A stretch of DNA of 64,000 nucleotides from Fredinandcohnia aciditolerans (GCA_003640645.1 QGHH01000001.1:304186-368185), one strand, 5' to 3'; positions 27,597-39,054 are shown, counted from the stretch's first letter. Program-made: numbers and translations. Notes: a model not told the origin generated them from the sequence alone.

Positions 27597-28835
27597 TTAT
27601 ACCTCTTTATATCCCCATAATTCAATTGCCTTTTTAAGCTCAGGGCTATTTTTTGCAAATTCAATAAGTGTCTTTCCACCTAGTACTGCATCAACTGCAG
27701 CATTAAAGGCCATTCCGCCCCCAATTGCACCATCAGGATGTCCGTGAACACCGCCACCGGCATTGATGACACTATCTTTTCCAAAATCATTGATTAGTAG
27801 TGGCACTAGGCCTGGATGGATTCCGGCTGAAGGAACAGGAAATGTTGGTTTAAATACCTCATCATTTTTTGTTAACTCTTCTGCAATTGCTAGTGTCTGT
27901 TCTCTTTCAAGCGCAACACTACCATATGGTGAAGGGAACAAGACAAGATCTGCCCCAGCATATCTAAGTAATTTTCCTAGTAATAGCTTATTAGAAAATC
28001 CGTAAAACTCAGAAGGAGTGAGTGTACCACTTACAGCTGGATGGGCCATAATTGGTATTGAAATTTGCGGGTCTTCTGCTAAACTTTGAAGTACATCAAT
28101 TCCGTAAGCAAAAACATTAAACAATAGTAGGTCAGCACCTAACTCTACTGCCTTCCTAGCTTTTTCCCTTAATTCGAATGTTCTTCCGGTTAAGTTTACA
28201 GCGTAAAGTGCCCGTTGTCCGGTTTCTTTGAACACATCTTCAAGTACCTTTTTCCCTTCAGTGATTCTCGTTTCCAAAGGTGTTAACGTGTTCTCAAAGA
28301 GTATTTCATCATCCTTGATGATATTCACACTACCGAGTGCCTGCTCACGAAGCTGATCCTTGAGATAGGCTATGTCTCTTCCAATAACCCCTTTAAAAAT
28401 ACTCATTACAAGCGGTCTATTATATACTCCAAGTTTTGCACGAATGCCTTCAATTCCAAATTTCGGACCAGGGAATGTGGATTTTAATTCACTAGAAAAC
28501 TCCAAATCTAATAGTTTAACTTCCCCATCCAAGGAAAGCTTACCAAAGGTAGTTGTTAAAACAGCTGGTAGGTCTGCACTAAAATTAGCGCTTGGGTATG
28601 CTATTCTAATAATTCCCTTTTTTACTTGCTTTCCTAAATATTGACTTGCTCTGTTGTCTGAATCTAAATGCTCGACACTTATTACTATACCTTTATGCTT
28701 TTTAAGTTGGTTTTGTTCTACTTTTGGTAAATTTGTCCAAGAGCCGATCGTTAAGCCGAGTGCGATACCTTCAGCTTTTTTCACTAAGTTGTCCCCGGTG
28801 TCATGCACCAAATACGTAGCAATCACTTCACTCAT
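27597..28835 (-). CDS. mtnW: 2,3-diketo-5-methylthiopentyl-1-phosphate enolase (RuBisCO-like)
   Basis: 412 aa RuBisCO-like protein (form IV, DK-MTP-1-P enolase). Phosphate-binding stretches resembling RuBisCO loops are seen at [17 protein letters not shown] and at [17 protein letters not shown]. The carboxylating loop of true RuBisCO is not conserved. It tautomerises the diketone for MtnX. ATG is behind ATGAGGG. It heads the mtnWXBD operon and is controlled by the SAM-I riboswitch at 28868-29019. Confidence 0.95.
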   Translation of the reverse strand: MSEVIATYLVHDTGDNLVKKAEGIALGLTIGSWTNLPKVEQNQLKKHKGIVISVEHLDSDNRASQYLGKQVKKGIIRIAYPSANFSADLPAVLTTTFGKLSLDGEVKLLDLEFSSELKSTFPGPKFGIEGIRAKLGVYNRPLVMSIFKGVIGRDIAYLKDQLREQALGSVNIIKDDEILFENTLTPLETRITEGKKVLEDVFKETGQRALYAVNLTGRTFELREKARKAVELGADLLLFNVFAYGIDVLQSLAEDPQISIPIMAHPAVSGTLTPSEFYGFSNKLLLGKLLRYAGADLVLFPSPYGSVALEREQTLAIAEELTKNDEVFKPTFPVPSAGIHPGLVPLLINDFGKDSVINAGGGVHGHPDGAIGGGMAFNAAVDAVLGGKTLIEFAKNSPELKKAIELWGYKEV

Positions 28836-28867
28836 TTTTCAACCCTCATTTCAAAAATGTTCCATAA

Positions 28868-28900
28868 GACGAAAAAAACCTCTTCATAAGAAGAGGTTAG
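28868..28900 (-). terminator. Riboswitch expression-platform terminator (mtnW leader)
   Basis: 9-bp stem AACCTCTTC / GAAGAGGTT with a tetraloop and, on the minus strand, a TTTTTTT run, directly downstream of the S-box aptamer. Its 5' arm can alternatively pair with the end of the aptamer. Confidence 0.9.
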
Positions 28901-28912
28901 CAAACTAACATC

Positions 28913-29019
28913 TTCTTATCTCTCAGCTTAATGCTGCAAGAATTAGCACCGTGCTTACAATTTGTAAGTCGGTTGCCGGGCTTCACTGGGCTAGTCCCTC
29001 CACCTGCTCTTAATAAGAA
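28913..29019 (-). promoter_or_regulatory. SAM-I (S-box) riboswitch of mtnWXBD
   Basis: Read on the minus strand: P1 arm TTCTTAT, then AAGAGCAGGTGGAGGGA, CTAGCCC, GAAGCCCGGCAACC, CACGGTGCTAATTC, and the closing GAGAGATAAGAA. These are the conserved S-box core words, and P1 closes perfectly (29013-29019 with 28913-28919). SAM binding favours the adjacent terminator, so the operon is on when SAM is low. Confidence 0.96.
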
Positions 29020-29101
29020 AATAGATTCTATTATTATATTGAGCCATGTTTTAAGTAAGCTCAATCTAAATTTAAATTTTACGAAATTGAATTTAATTAG
29101 G

Positions 29102-29130
29102 ATTATGACAGGAATTATTTTTCTTGTCAA
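29102..29130 (-). promoter_or_regulatory. SigA promoter of the mtnW transcript
   Basis: On the minus strand TTGACA (29130-29125), a 17-nt spacer and CATAAT (29107-29102), about 85 nt before the riboswitch aptamer. Confidence 0.75.
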
Positions 29131-29158
29131 ACATTTTTTAACTTTTAAATTTTAATGG

Positions 29159-30334
29159 TTATTTAAACAAGTTTAGTTTTTTAATTCGATTTGCAGCTTC
29201 AACAAGTCTATTTTCGTCAGTTAAAAGACCAACACGTACATATCGATCGCCATATTCACCAAAGCCGATTCCTGGTGCTACAGCAACATGAGCTTTTTCT
29301 AGTAATAGGTCTGCAAAACTAACTGATGTGTAACCTTTAGGTACAGGTAACCATGCGAAAAATGAGCCTTCAGGTGCGTTCACATCCCATCCGATGTCTT
29401 TTAAGGCACCAATGAATGCATTCCGTCTTGATTCATATTTGTCTACTAATTCTTTTACACAGTCCTGTGACTCGGTCAGTGCGGCTGCAGCTGCTACTTG
29501 AACGGGACTGAACAAACTCACGTACATATGGTCTTGAATTAGATTTATTGCTTCAATTACACTTGGGTTTCCAACCGCAAAGCCCACTCTCCAGCCTGCC
29601 ATATTATAGGTTTTTGAAAGTGTGTATATTTCAATACCGATATCTTTGGCACCTTCAACTTCCAAAAAGCTGATCGGCTTTTTCCCCTCATACCCAATCG
29701 CACCATATGCAAAATCATGTACCACACAAATATTATGTTCTTTCGAAAAAGAAATTGTATCTTCAAAAAATTCTTTCGTTGCAATAGCCCCTGTTGGGTT
29801 ATTCGGGTAATTTAAGAACATTACCTTTGCTTTTTCAAGCTTTTCTGAATCAATTTCTGTGTAATCTGGTAGAAAGTAATTCTCTTCTTTCAGAGGCATA
29901 TATGCCATTTCAGCTCTTGCAAGCTCAACACCTGACCAATAGTCTGGATAACCAGGGTCAGGTACTAATGCAACATCCCCAGGATTTAATAGACATTGTG
30001 GAATCTCTACCAATCCAGCCTTTCCACCAAATAAAATCGCGATTTCTGTTTCAGGGTCAAGTTCAACACCATATTCACGTTGGTAAAATTCTGCCGCTGC
30101 CTTCTTTAAGAATGTATGGCCACGAAATGGAGAATACTTATGAAATTTAGGCTGATCGGCAGCCTTTTTAAGAGCTTCAACAATATGTTGAGGTGTTGGT
30201 TGGTCAGGATTCCCCTGACCTAAATTTATTACATCATGCCCTTGGGCAACTACATTGTTCACCTTAGCTACAAGAGAAGCAAAAAACTGTTTCGGTAATT
30301 TTTGCAGGGTTTCAGATTGTTGGAAATTTTTCAT
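29159..30334 (-). CDS. mtnE: Methionine salvage aminotransferase MtnE
   Basis: 391 aa, fold type I PLP aminotransferase. NYPNNPTG (about 165), HDFAYGAIGYEG (Asp and Tyr), and TLSKTYNMAGWRVGF with the PLP lysine near 233 are present. It transaminates 2-keto-4-methylthiobutyrate to methionine, closing the salvage cycle. Sequence and position, between mtnW and mtnU, match B. subtilis MtnE (YkrV). ATG follows AAGAAGGTG. No riboswitch precedes it. Confidence 0.92.
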   Translation of the reverse strand: MKNFQQSETLQKLPKQFFASLVAKVNNVVAQGHDVINLGQGNPDQPTPQHIVEALKKAADQPKFHKYSPFRGHTFLKKAAAEFYQREYGVELDPETEIAILFGGKAGLVEIPQCLLNPGDVALVPDPGYPDYWSGVELARAEMAYMPLKEENYFLPDYTEIDSEKLEKAKVMFLNYPNNPTGAIATKEFFEDTISFSKEHNICVVHDFAYGAIGYEGKKPISFLEVEGAKDIGIEIYTLSKTYNMAGWRVGFAVGNPSVIEAINLIQDHMYVSLFSPVQVAAAAALTESQDCVKELVDKYESRRNAFIGALKDIGWDVNAPEGSFFAWLPVPKGYTSVSFADLLLEKAHVAVAPGIGFGEYGDRYVRVGLLTDENRLVEAANRIKKLNLFK

Positions 30335-30430
30335 ATCTACACCTTCTTCAAAATACTTGAAATACTAACCAAAAATAATATATTGTTAGAGTTAACTTGT
30401 AAAGTATTATTTTCACTGGGAGGATACCAA

Positions 30431-31222
30431 ATGAATCTTAAAATTGCTTGTATACAGTATGATATTCAATTCGGTAAACCGCAAGAGAATTTTGCCCAAA
30501 TTTCTAAAGAAATCGAAAAGACAATGAATCAGGACAAACCTGATATTATCATCCTTCCAGAGCTTTGGACGACTGGATATGATTTAACAAGATTAGATGA
30601 AATTGCAGATGAAAATGGCGATGAAACAAAAACGTTTATAAAAACCTTAGCAAAACAATACTCTGTAAATATTGTAGCAGGCTCTGTAGCCAAAAAGACG
30701 GAGCAAGGTGTGACAAATACGATGTTTGTCTTTAATCGAGACGGAGAATTGCTAAGTGAATACAGCAAACTACATTTATTCAAGCTAATGGATGAACATT
30801 TGTATTTAAAGGCCGGTGAAGCAAAAGGCGATTTCATAATTGAAAATGTACCAGCAGCTGGTGTGATTTGTTACGACATTCGCTTCCCAGAATGGATTCG
30901 TGCACATACAACAAGTGGCGCAGAAGTTTTATTCGTGGTAGCAGAATGGCCACTTCCTCGCCTTGAGCATTGGCGAACATTACTCCTTAGTCGAGCGATT
31001 GAAAATCAGTGCTATGTTGTTGCATGTAATTGTGTTGGAAGTAATCCTAATAATGAATTCGGAGGTCATTCGATGGTTATCGACCCTTGGGGAAACATTA
31101 TTGCTGAAGCAGGTACTGAAAGCACAACTCTAGTTGGAGAAATCGACCTTAGCAAGGTAAAAGAGGTGAGAAAACAAATACCTATCTTCCAGGATCGTCG
31201 TCCTAATTTTTATCATTCATAG
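30431..31222 (+). CDS. mtnU: Carbon-nitrogen hydrolase MtnU (omega-amidase-like)
   Basis: 263 aa from ATG 30431 (GGGAGGA upstream); the frame extends 5' without support. The nitrilase-superfamily triad is visible: Glu in ILPELWTTGYD, Lys in EYSKLHLF, Cys in GVICYDIRFPEWIR. In the mtn cluster the likely role is hydrolysis of the 2-oxo-amide left when glutamine is the amino donor to MtnE, pulling that reaction forward. That role is from omega-amidase relatives. Divergent from mtnE. Confidence 0.9.
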   Translation: MNLKIACIQYDIQFGKPQENFAQISKEIEKTMNQDKPDIIILPELWTTGYDLTRLDEIADENGDETKTFIKTLAKQYSVNIVAGSVAKKTEQGVTNTMFVFNRDGELLSEYSKLHLFKLMDEHLYLKAGEAKGDFIIENVPAAGVICYDIRFPEWIRAHTTSGAEVLFVVAEWPLPRLEHWRTLLLSRAIENQCYVVACNCVGSNPNNEFGGHSMVIDPWGNIIAEAGTESTTLVGEIDLSKVKEVRKQIPIFQDRRPNFYHS

Positions 31223-31235
31223 AAATAAAAATATA

Positions 31236-31265
31236 TTGACAATTATGTACATTCGTTGATATCAT
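31236..31265 (+). promoter_or_regulatory. SigA promoter of mtnKA
   Basis: TTGACA (31236-31241), an 18-nt spacer and TATCAT (31260-31265), about 45 nt before the S-box aptamer. Confidence 0.65.
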
Positions 31266-31308
31266 TCTCTTCAGTATCAACATATAATAGAATATCAATT
31301 AATTTGAT

Positions 31309-31466
31309 CTCTTATCAAGAGTAGGCAGAGGGACTTGGCCCGATGAAGCCCAGCAACCGACCGTAAATCCATCGCAAGGTGGGGCGCTATTTTTTAGCGC
31401 TGGGGAAACCCACAAGGCACGGTGCTAATTCCAGCAGGAAGTGTAGAACTTCTTGGCAGATAAGAG
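31309..31466 (+). promoter_or_regulatory. SAM-I (S-box) riboswitch of mtnKA
   Basis: P1 pairs CTCTTATC (31309-31316) with GATAAGAG (31459-31466). Core words AAGAGTAGGCAGAGGGAC, TGGCCCGATGAAGCCC, AGCAACC and CACGGTGCTAATTCC are intact. The P3 arm is enlarged by an extra hairpin (AGCGCT-type arms around a T6 loop), making this aptamer about 50 nt longer than the mtnW one. It is followed by its terminator. Confidence 0.96.
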
Positions 31467-31484
31467 GTGCGAAGCCGTGTCTTC

Positions 31485-31516
31485 AAGCCTCTTTCAATGA
31501 AAGAGGCTTTTCCGTT
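31485..31516 (+). terminator. Riboswitch expression-platform terminator (mtnK leader)
   Basis: 11-bp perfect stem AAGCCTCTTTC / GAAAGAGGCTT with a 3-nt loop, then TTCCGTTTTT. Confidence 0.9.
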
Positions 31517-31545
31517 TTTAGAAAAGCCTCCAAACTATTAAATAA

Positions 31546-32757
<1,212 letters not shown>

Positions 32758-32761
32758 CAAC

Positions 32762-33811
32762 ATGACATACACAAAAAAAGTTCCTCAATCTGTTCAGTGG
32801 AATGAAACACATATCAAACTATTAGATCAAACAAAGCTTCCGTTGGAAACTGTGTTTATCGACCTTTTTTCAATCGAGGATGTTTGGGACAGTATTACCA
32901 CATTAAAAGTCCGCGGAGCACCGGCGATAGGAATTACTGCTGCGTTTGGTTTAGCATTGTCTGCTCAAGGCTATGATGTAACATCCATACAAGAATTCAA
33001 GGAAAGACTCCAAAAAGATAAAGAATACTTAGCAAGCTCACGCCCTACCGCTGTAAATCTAATTTGGGCATTAAACCGTCTAGTTGCAAGTATCGAAGCT
33101 TCAAAGTCGGTGAATGAAGCAAAAACAACACTTGTCCATGAGGCGATTCGAATTCAAGCAGAAGATGAAGGGGTTTGCCGCCAAATTGGTAAATATGCAC
33201 TTTCTTTATTCAAAGATGGATTCAAGGTGTTGACAATATGCAATGCGGGTTCAATCGCAACAGCTCGTTATGGAACTGCACTAGCACCATTCCATCTTGC
33301 TGCACAACAAGGAATTAATCTATCAGTCTATGCATCTGAGACAAGGCCAGTATTACAAGGTGCTCGGTTAACAACTTGGGAGCTACTTCAGTCAGGAGTG
33401 GATGTAACACTCATTACGGACAATATGGCAGCCCATACAATTTTGGAAAAAGGCATTGATGCGATCATTGTAGGTGCTGATCGAATTACAGCAAATGGGG
33501 ATACTGCCAATAAAATCGGAACGTTCAATTTGGCGGTTTTAGCAAAAACATTTGGTATTCCTTTTTATGTCGCGGCACCTCTTTCTACGTTTGACGTGAC
33601 ATTGGAAAGTGGAAAAGAAATTCCGATTGAGGAACGAAATCCAGAAGAAGTGACTCATTTGGGTGGTGTTCGCGTCGCACCAGAAGAAGTAAAAGTATAC
33701 AATCCAGCGTTTGATGTTACACCAAATGAACTTATTACAGCCATTATTACGGAAAAAGGAATTTTACAAGGTGAGCTAAGAACGGAAATCCAGCAGGTGT
33801 TTGAAAGATAA
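32762..33811 (+). CDS. mtnA: S-methyl-5-thioribose-1-phosphate isomerase
   Basis: 349 aa, eIF2B-alpha-like isomerase. [16 protein letters not shown] near the N-terminus, [18 protein letters not shown] (catalytic Cys, near residue 160), and [18 protein letters not shown] with the catalytic Asp (near 240) are characteristic. It converts MTR-1-P to methylthioribulose-1-P, the MtnB substrate. ATG follows AAGGAGTGAC, and the gene directly abuts mtnK. A strong terminator follows. Confidence 0.96.
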   Translation: MTYTKKVPQSVQWNETHIKLLDQTKLPLETVFIDLFSIEDVWDSITTLKVRGAPAIGITAAFGLALSAQGYDVTSIQEFKERLQKDKEYLASSRPTAVNLIWALNRLVASIEASKSVNEAKTTLVHEAIRIQAEDEGVCRQIGKYALSLFKDGFKVLTICNAGSIATARYGTALAPFHLAAQQGINLSVYASETRPVLQGARLTTWELLQSGVDVTLITDNMAAHTILEKGIDAIIVGADRITANGDTANKIGTFNLAVLAKTFGIPFYVAAPLSTFDVTLESGKEIPIEERNPEEVTHLGGVRVAPEEVKVYNPAFDVTPNELITAIITEKGILQGELRTEIQQVFER

Positions 33812-33822
33812 TAGATTATAAG

Positions 33823-33852
33823 AAAATCCAGTGTGAAGGCACACTGGATTTT
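33823..33852 (+). terminator. Bidirectional terminator after mtnA
   Basis: 13-bp perfect stem AAAATCCAGTGTG / CACACTGGATTTT with an AAGG loop and T run, between mtnA and convergent ogt. Confidence 0.9.
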
Positions 33853-33868
33853 TTGATTTGAAAGATCT

Positions 33869-34357
33869 TTAAAACACGCCTTCCAATTCCAACAATTTTT
33901 CTTTTAAATCTGTTCGTGTACCAGAGTATCCCGTCAATGAATTGTCTTTTCCAATTACACGGTGGCATGGAATTACAATCGGAATTGGATTTTTCCTGTT
34001 GGCTTGTCCAACCGCACGTACGGCTTTTGGATTATCAATGGCATCCGCAATATCCGCGTAACAGCGAGTTTCACCGTATGGAATATTTAAAAGTTCATTC
34101 CACACCTGTTCTTGAAACACTGTACCACGAAATTTAATTGGGAGGCTGAATATCTTTCGTTCCCCGCTAAAATATTCCTCAAGCTGATTTTTAATTTTAA
34201 CGATAGTAGCATCGTCCGGAGCATTGGAAGCATTGTACTTTTTATTTGCCACTTCCCAGTCCTCTTCAGAGAGTGAGATGTCAACTAATTCCATTCCGTG
34301 GACAAGGATATAAATAGTTCCAAATATATCGGTATTCATTTCACTATATTTATACAT
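33869..34357 (-). CDS. ogt: Methylated-DNA--protein-cysteine methyltransferase
   Basis: 162 aa, suicidal O6-methylguanine repair protein. The acceptor cysteine lies in IPIVIPCHRVIGKD (about residue 130), the DNA-recognition helix in YADIADAIDNPKAVRAVGQANRKNP is typical, and YSGTRTDLKEKLLELE follows. There is no Ada regulatory domain, so it is the Ogt type. ATG is preceded by GAAGGGAG. Its place beside mtnA matches B. subtilis ogt. Confidence 0.95.
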   Translation of the reverse strand: MYKYSEMNTDIFGTIYILVHGMELVDISLSEEDWEVANKKYNASNAPDDATIVKIKNQLEEYFSGERKIFSLPIKFRGTVFQEQVWNELLNIPYGETRCYADIADAIDNPKAVRAVGQANRKNPIPIVIPCHRVIGKDNSLTGYSGTRTDLKEKLLELEGVF

Positions 34358-34435
34358 CGCGCAGAACTCCCTTCTCTACTTTTATTTTACAAAACCCTGA
34401 AACATTTTGGAAATCCTATATTTTCTAAATAGAAA

Positions 34436-34461
34436 GCCAGTGCTTTGATTAGTGCACTGGC
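34436..34461 (-). terminator. Terminator after the chemoreceptor gene
   Basis: 8-bp perfect stem GCCAGTGC / GCACTGGC with a 10-nt loop; on the minus strand TTTCTATTT follows. Confidence 0.7.
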
Positions 34462-34470
34462 CTGTCCGCC

Positions 34471-36231
34471 TTATAGTTTGAATTTAGTAATCATGGTGTT
34501 TAGTCTATTTGCTAAATGAGATAACAGCTCTGAATGGTCAGAAATTGTTTCCATCGTACTCGTGGTCTGTTGAACAGAGGCAGACGTTTGCTCAACTCCA
34601 GCTGCTGACTGCTCTGAAACCGCAGCAATATTGTCAATCGATACATTCATTTCCACCGTATTACTTGTAATTGTATCAAGATTTTCAGAAATCGTTTGGA
34701 TACGCTTAACCATGTCTGTAACGGCATCATAAATATCCTTAAACGTTTGTCCAGTTATTTGAATTTGTTTGGACCCTTCATCTACCTGGCTGTATCCATT
34801 TAATAAAACCTGAGCAACTGAATTTGACTCCTTTTGAATGCTATTTACAATTTCAGTAATGTCTTTAACTGAATGAGATACTTGTTCAGCTAATTTCCGG
34901 ACCTCATCTGCAACAACTGCAAATCCTCTTCCATGTTCTCCTGCTCGTGCTGCTTCAATTGCTGCATTAAGTGCCAACAGATTCGTTTGATTTGCAATAT
35001 CTCGGATGACCTTAACAAGGGTAGTTATTTGTTTTGTTTGTTCGTCTAGTCCTTTTACCTTTTCGACGGAAAATTGCATGATGTTGTTTATTTTATTCAT
35101 TTGCTCTGTTGAGGCACTCATATATTCATGGCCCTTTTTCGTCATATCCAATACGTTTTGTGACGACTCATTGATTTGGATTCCACTTTGATTTGCTGTC
35201 TTAATTTTCTCAGCATAATCATCCATCATTTTAGCTAATTGTGTAGAGGAGTTAGCCTGCTCTTCAGCCCCTGTTGATAACTCTTGGACGGTAGACGCAA
35301 TTTGCTGGCTAGCTGCTTTCACTTCACTTGACGAGATCATTAATTCGGAACTCTTTGTAGTTACTTGCTCGGAAACCGTTGTAATTTCGCGAATCATCGA
35401 CCGAAGGCTTTCATTCATTACGTTCAATGACTTGCTGAGCAACCCTATTTCATCATGTCCTTTCACTTGAATGACATCGACTTTTAGGTTACCCTCTGCA
35501 ATTCGATTCGAAATTCCGATCAATTTTTTAAGCTGCTTTCCAATATTTCTACCGATTATCACTAGGCTTAAAATAGCAATTATCGTCGATATGACTATTG
35601 AAACAAGTAAAACAATAGCCGTTCCAGTTACATTCGAATTTGCTACTGTAATGGCACGTTCACTTTTTACTTTCATGTTCGCTCTCAACTGGTCCAATTG
35701 TCTGACAGTATCTTTAATTATTTGTTCAGCTTCCTTACTAGCTTCTATTGAACTAAGCTTATTTGCCGAGACAACCGCTGGAAAAACTTTCTCATCAAAT
35801 AAAGTGGTGAGCTTTTGCTTATTTTCTCCAACCTTGTTATAATGCTGAAGCTCTATAGTTGTTAGAGAAGGCTTAAGTTCATCAGATAATTTGTCATATC
35901 GTTTACTTAAATCTTGAAATGCTGTAACGTGTTTTCCATTACTATCTTGTATGTAAATACTAATCTCGCTTCCTAGCTGGTTGAAAACACTAGCAATTTC
36001 AGTAATCATTATGGATTGCTCGCCACTTTTTTTCACTTCTTTCATTTCATTATTTACTTGATGCAGCTGTACAAAAATGATTAAGGCCGATAAACAAAAT
36101 AAAAGAATGGTAATCGTAAATGCCACTCCATATTTATTACCAATCTTCAAATTATGCCACCATACTGCTAGTTTTGTTGGTGACTTTCTATGTTCGTTCT
36201 TTTCCCGTTTTTCTCTTATTGACCCCTTCAA
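34471..36231 (-). CDS. Methyl-accepting chemotaxis protein
   Basis: 586 aa from TTG 36231 (AAGGGGG 7 nt upstream). A basic N-terminus, TM1 (about 34-55), a roughly 150-residue extracellular four-helix sensor, TM2 (about 205-225), a HAMP domain ([24 protein letters not shown]), then the signalling domain. The hairpin tip has the family-invariant [20 protein letters not shown]. It senses an unknown ligand and signals to CheA. A TGTCGAA sequence (Spo0A-box core) lies 40 nt upstream on the coding strand, of uncertain meaning. Confidence 0.94.
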   Translation of the reverse strand: MKGSIREKREKNEHRKSPTKLAVWWHNLKIGNKYGVAFTITILLFCLSALIIFVQLHQVNNEMKEVKKSGEQSIMITEIASVFNQLGSEISIYIQDSNGKHVTAFQDLSKRYDKLSDELKPSLTTIELQHYNKVGENKQKLTTLFDEKVFPAVVSANKLSSIEASKEAEQIIKDTVRQLDQLRANMKVKSERAITVANSNVTGTAIVLLVSIVISTIIAILSLVIIGRNIGKQLKKLIGISNRIAEGNLKVDVIQVKGHDEIGLLSKSLNVMNESLRSMIREITTVSEQVTTKSSELMISSSEVKAASQQIASTVQELSTGAEEQANSSTQLAKMMDDYAEKIKTANQSGIQINESSQNVLDMTKKGHEYMSASTEQMNKINNIMQFSVEKVKGLDEQTKQITTLVKVIRDIANQTNLLALNAAIEAARAGEHGRGFAVVADEVRKLAEQVSHSVKDITEIVNSIQKESNSVAQVLLNGYSQVDEGSKQIQITGQTFKDIYDAVTDMVKRIQTISENLDTITSNTVEMNVSIDNIAAVSEQSAAGVEQTSASVQQTTSTMETISDHSELLSHLANRLNTMITKFKL

Positions 36232-36441
36232 GTGCCTACCCCCTTGTTACTTCTTTTCTCTATTTAGATATTTCGACAAAATCTCTGTTCCGCTATTCTT
36301 TATTATAGTAGAAATTGTCGGACTTTGGAATGAATTCTGAGAATTAAACTAAGGAATATTCACTTGTATTTGGTGCAAGTAGCCTCCTGTGGTAAAATAT
36401 ATTAGTTAATCATAGTGTTTTTTAAAATAAGGAGTAAGAGA

Positions 36442-38187
36442 ATGAATATTGTTGTAAGTACGTTAAATGCAAAGTATATCCATACAAGCCTGTCCATTCG
36501 ATATTTAAAGGCTTTTGCAGCACCTGAATTTGATGTTACACTCGCGGAATATACAATTAAGGACCCTGCAATGAACATCGTTACAGACTTGTATCGAAAA
36601 AAGCCGGATATTATCGGCTTTAGTTGTTACATTTGGAATATCGAAGAAACGATTAAAGTCATCAAAATGCTAAGAAAAATAAATCCGGAGCTAATCATCA
36701 TCCTTGGGGGCCCTGAGGTGACTTATGACGTTCATGAATGGCTTGAGCGCATACCCGAGGTTGATTACATTGTCGTGGGTGAAGGTGAGGAAACTTTTAA
36801 GGATCTACTGACTGCGATTCGTGATAATGAAAGTAAAGATGACATCAGTGGTGTCGCTTTCCGTAAAGAAGATCGTTTGAAAATCAATCCACAACGAAAT
36901 AAGCTCAATCTTAAGGAATTACCATCACCTTTTCGGTTCGAAGAAGACCTCGAACATTTATCAAAACGAGTGACTTACATTGAGACAAGTCGTGGATGTC
37001 CATTTAATTGCCAATTTTGCCTTTCCTCCATTGAAGTTGGTGTGCGTTATTTTGATCGTGAAAAAGTTAAAGATGACATTCGTTTCTTAATGGACCATGG
37101 TGCTAAAACCATTAAATTTGTTGACCGCACCTTCAATATTAGCAGAAGCTATGCGATGGAAATGTTTCAGTTTTTAATTGATGAACACCGTCCAGGTACT
37201 GTTTTTCAATTTGAAATTACAGCAGACATTATGAGACCTGAAGTCATTGACTTTTTAAATAAGAATGCACCTGCTGGGCTGTTCCGATTTGAAATCGGGG
37301 TTCAATCAACAAATGATTTAACAAATGAATTGGTTAAACGCAAGCAAAACTTTACAAAGCTGCAGCGGACTGTAATGATGGTCAAAGAAGGCGGAAAAAT
37401 CGATCAGCATTTAGATTTGATTGCCGGTCTACCTGAGGAAGATTATCAATCCTTCCGAAAAACATTTAATGATGTGTTTGAAATGCGTCCCGAGGAGCTT
37501 CAGCTTGGCTTTTTAAAAATGCTTCGTGGTACAGGAGTACGAATCACTGCAGCACAGCACGATTATATCTATATGGATCACTCACCTTATGAGATTCTAG
37601 GAAATAATGTTTTGAGTTTTGAGGATATAACAAGAATTAAGCAGGTAGAGGATGTACTTGAAAAATATTGGAATGACCATCGAATGAACGAGACGGTGGA
37701 GTTTTTGGTTACTCATAGTTTTGAGACACCATTTGATTTCTTCCAAGACTTTGGTACGTATTGGGATGAGCGTGGATGGTCTCGAATTGGTCACCAGTTA
37801 GAGGATTTATTCAAGCGGCTCTATGAATTTTTACAAGCGACAAACCAATATCAGCTCCCGGTTATAGAAGCTATCATGAAATATGATTATTTAAGAAATC
37901 AAAAATACAAGCCACGTAAACCTTGGTGGGAAGACCTTGTAAGTAAGCAAGATCGTGCAACCTTCTATCAGGAGATTGTGGAGGAACCGACTGCTCTAGG
38001 TGAGGAATTCAGCAGACTAGAACTTCAAGAAAAAGATTTATACAAGCATACAGTTGTTGAAAAAATACCATTTGACCTTGAGACTTATAAACAAACAGGT
38101 GAGATCAAATTACAAGATACGTATTTACTCGTTTATTTTGATCCGATTGAAAGACAAGCAAAAGTGTATTCTCGAAAAGTTTCATAA
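36442..38187 (+). CDS. B12-binding domain radical SAM protein (DUF4080)
   Basis: 581 aa from ATG 36442 (AAGGAG upstream; an upstream in-frame ATG has no site). Residues about 1-140 form a cobalamin-binding Rossmann-like domain (PDIIGFSCYIWN, ILGGPEVTYD). The radical SAM cluster motif CxxxCxxC is in SRGCPFNCQFCLS near residue 185. A C-terminal DUF4080-type region follows. This class performs methylations or other radical chemistry on unknown substrates, and is common in Bacillus. Monocistronic with its own terminator. Confidence 0.88.
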   Translation: MNIVVSTLNAKYIHTSLSIRYLKAFAAPEFDVTLAEYTIKDPAMNIVTDLYRKKPDIIGFSCYIWNIEETIKVIKMLRKINPELIIILGGPEVTYDVHEWLERIPEVDYIVVGEGEETFKDLLTAIRDNESKDDISGVAFRKEDRLKINPQRNKLNLKELPSPFRFEEDLEHLSKRVTYIETSRGCPFNCQFCLSSIEVGVRYFDREKVKDDIRFLMDHGAKTIKFVDRTFNISRSYAMEMFQFLIDEHRPGTVFQFEITADIMRPEVIDFLNKNAPAGLFRFEIGVQSTNDLTNELVKRKQNFTKLQRTVMMVKEGGKIDQHLDLIAGLPEEDYQSFRKTFNDVFEMRPEELQLGFLKMLRGTGVRITAAQHDYIYMDHSPYEILGNNVLSFEDITRIKQVEDVLEKYWNDHRMNETVEFLVTHSFETPFDFFQDFGTYWDERGWSRIGHQLEDLFKRLYEFLQATNQYQLPVIEAIMKYDYLRNQKYKPRKPWWEDLVSKQDRATFYQEIVEEPTALGEEFSRLELQEKDLYKHTVVEKIPFDLETYKQTGEIKLQDTYLLVYFDPIERQAKVYSRKVS

Positions 38188-38188
38188 G

Positions 38189-38216
38189 AAAGAGTCAGCC
38201 TGGCTGACTCTTTTTT
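38189..38216 (+). terminator. Terminator after the radical SAM gene
   Basis: AAAGAGTCAGC-CTG-GCTGACTCTTT hairpin followed by T6. Confidence 0.88.
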
Positions 38217-38229
38217 CCTTTTTTGAGGA

Positions 38230-38385
38230 CTATTCGCCAGTGCTGTTTCCTTTTTTGGAATTACGATTTGCACCCTTCATTGGATTTTCATAATCTGCTT
38301 CTGCTGAAAATTCTGTATCAGGCATACTTTCTTTTGGTGTAAAATTACTCTTTCTTGCTGCATCAAACTTCACTTTACGTTTCAT
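38230..38385 (-). CDS. Small hydrophilic protein, 51 aa
   Basis: The ATG at 38385 has AAAGGGGGT 9 nt upstream, so the longer frame (to 38430) is not needed. The peptide starts MKRKVKFDAARKSNFTPKE and ends KKGNSTGE; it is rich in K, N and S, with no hydrophobic segment. Composition recalls minor small acid-soluble spore proteins, but I see no signature of a named family. Function unknown. Confidence 0.6.
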   Translation of the reverse strand: MKRKVKFDAARKSNFTPKESMPDTEFSAEADYENPMKGANRNSKKGNSTGE

Positions 38386-38530
38386 CGTTTTTACCCCCTT
38401 TTTATCTGTAGTTTTTACCGTGAATGTCATCTACATAGGTGGTAAAATACACCTCTTTCTAAACCTTACATTTTATAAATTTCTGGTTGTTGCAAACACT
38501 ATAGAAAATAGATAGGTGAGGTGTATAAGA

Positions 38531-38887
38531 TTGACAAAAGAGAAAAAACAATCAGAAGAGATTGAATCACCAATTTTAGACGAAACGATGCCCCATCAAA
38601 TTTCAGCTCCATCCTTTAAAGGTACTGGAATCAAAATGGAGGAACCATTTGTTAACGAACATGGAGTGGTCATAGGCGATAGTCTTTATGACTCCCCCCA
38701 TTCACCATTGAATAATTGGAGCGATGAAGTGGATCCAGAAATTATGGCCGGAGACCAGTGGGTACATCCAACAAACGATATCGGCTGGAATACAACCGAG
38801 AATCGTGAATTACTTGAAAGTAAAAAACAACCTAAAGGAGTTCCATTCATGCATCCATCAAAAGACACTAGCTATGGAAACGACTAA
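38531..38887 (+). CDS. DUF3905 domain-containing protein
   Basis: 118 aa from TTG 38531, with GAGGTG 7 nt upstream. Conserved stretches HQISAPSFKGTGI, DSLYDSPHSPLNNWSDEVDP and AGDQWVHPTNDIGWNT match my memory of DUF3905, a Bacillus-specific family. Soluble, acidic, no transmembrane segment. Function unknown; the restriction of the family to spore formers makes a spore role possible. Confidence 0.75.
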   Translation: MTKEKKQSEEIESPILDETMPHQISAPSFKGTGIKMEEPFVNEHGVVIGDSLYDSPHSPLNNWSDEVDPEIMAGDQWVHPTNDIGWNTTENRELLESKKQPKGVPFMHPSKDTSYGND

Positions 38888-38905
38888 ATAGAAAAAGCTA
38901 TCCAA

Positions 38906-38933
38906 AAAAGAGCACCCGAATCGGTGCTCTTTT
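38906..38933 (+). terminator. Bidirectional terminator after the DUF3905 gene
   Basis: 11-bp stem AAAAGAGCACC / GGTGCTCTTTT with a 6-nt loop. Confidence 0.88.
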
Positions 38934-38940
38934 GGATTAT

Positions 38941-39046
38941 CCAGATACAGCGCCTAGTCCCCCGAGATCTCTTCCCCCCTCCTGCGGCGGCAATAGCCTC
39001 CTTGTCAGGGTTCCAGCGCTTGTCGGGACTATCAAGGCGCTTACAC
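38941..39046. repeat. Dispersed intergenic repeat (AGCGCCTAG...AAGGCGCT type), copy 2
   Basis: Ends are complementary: AGCGCCTAGTCCC (from 38949) and GGGACTATCAAGGCGCT (from 39025). The block is notably more GC-rich than the flanks (CCCCCCTCCTGCGGCGGC). It sits between the DUF3905 terminator and the ktrD stop codon. The ends are shared with copies at 18.3 and 43.0 kb, in the opposite orientation. The folded form would be a long cruciform or RNA hairpin. Confidence 0.65.
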
Positions 39047-39054
39047 TTTCATAA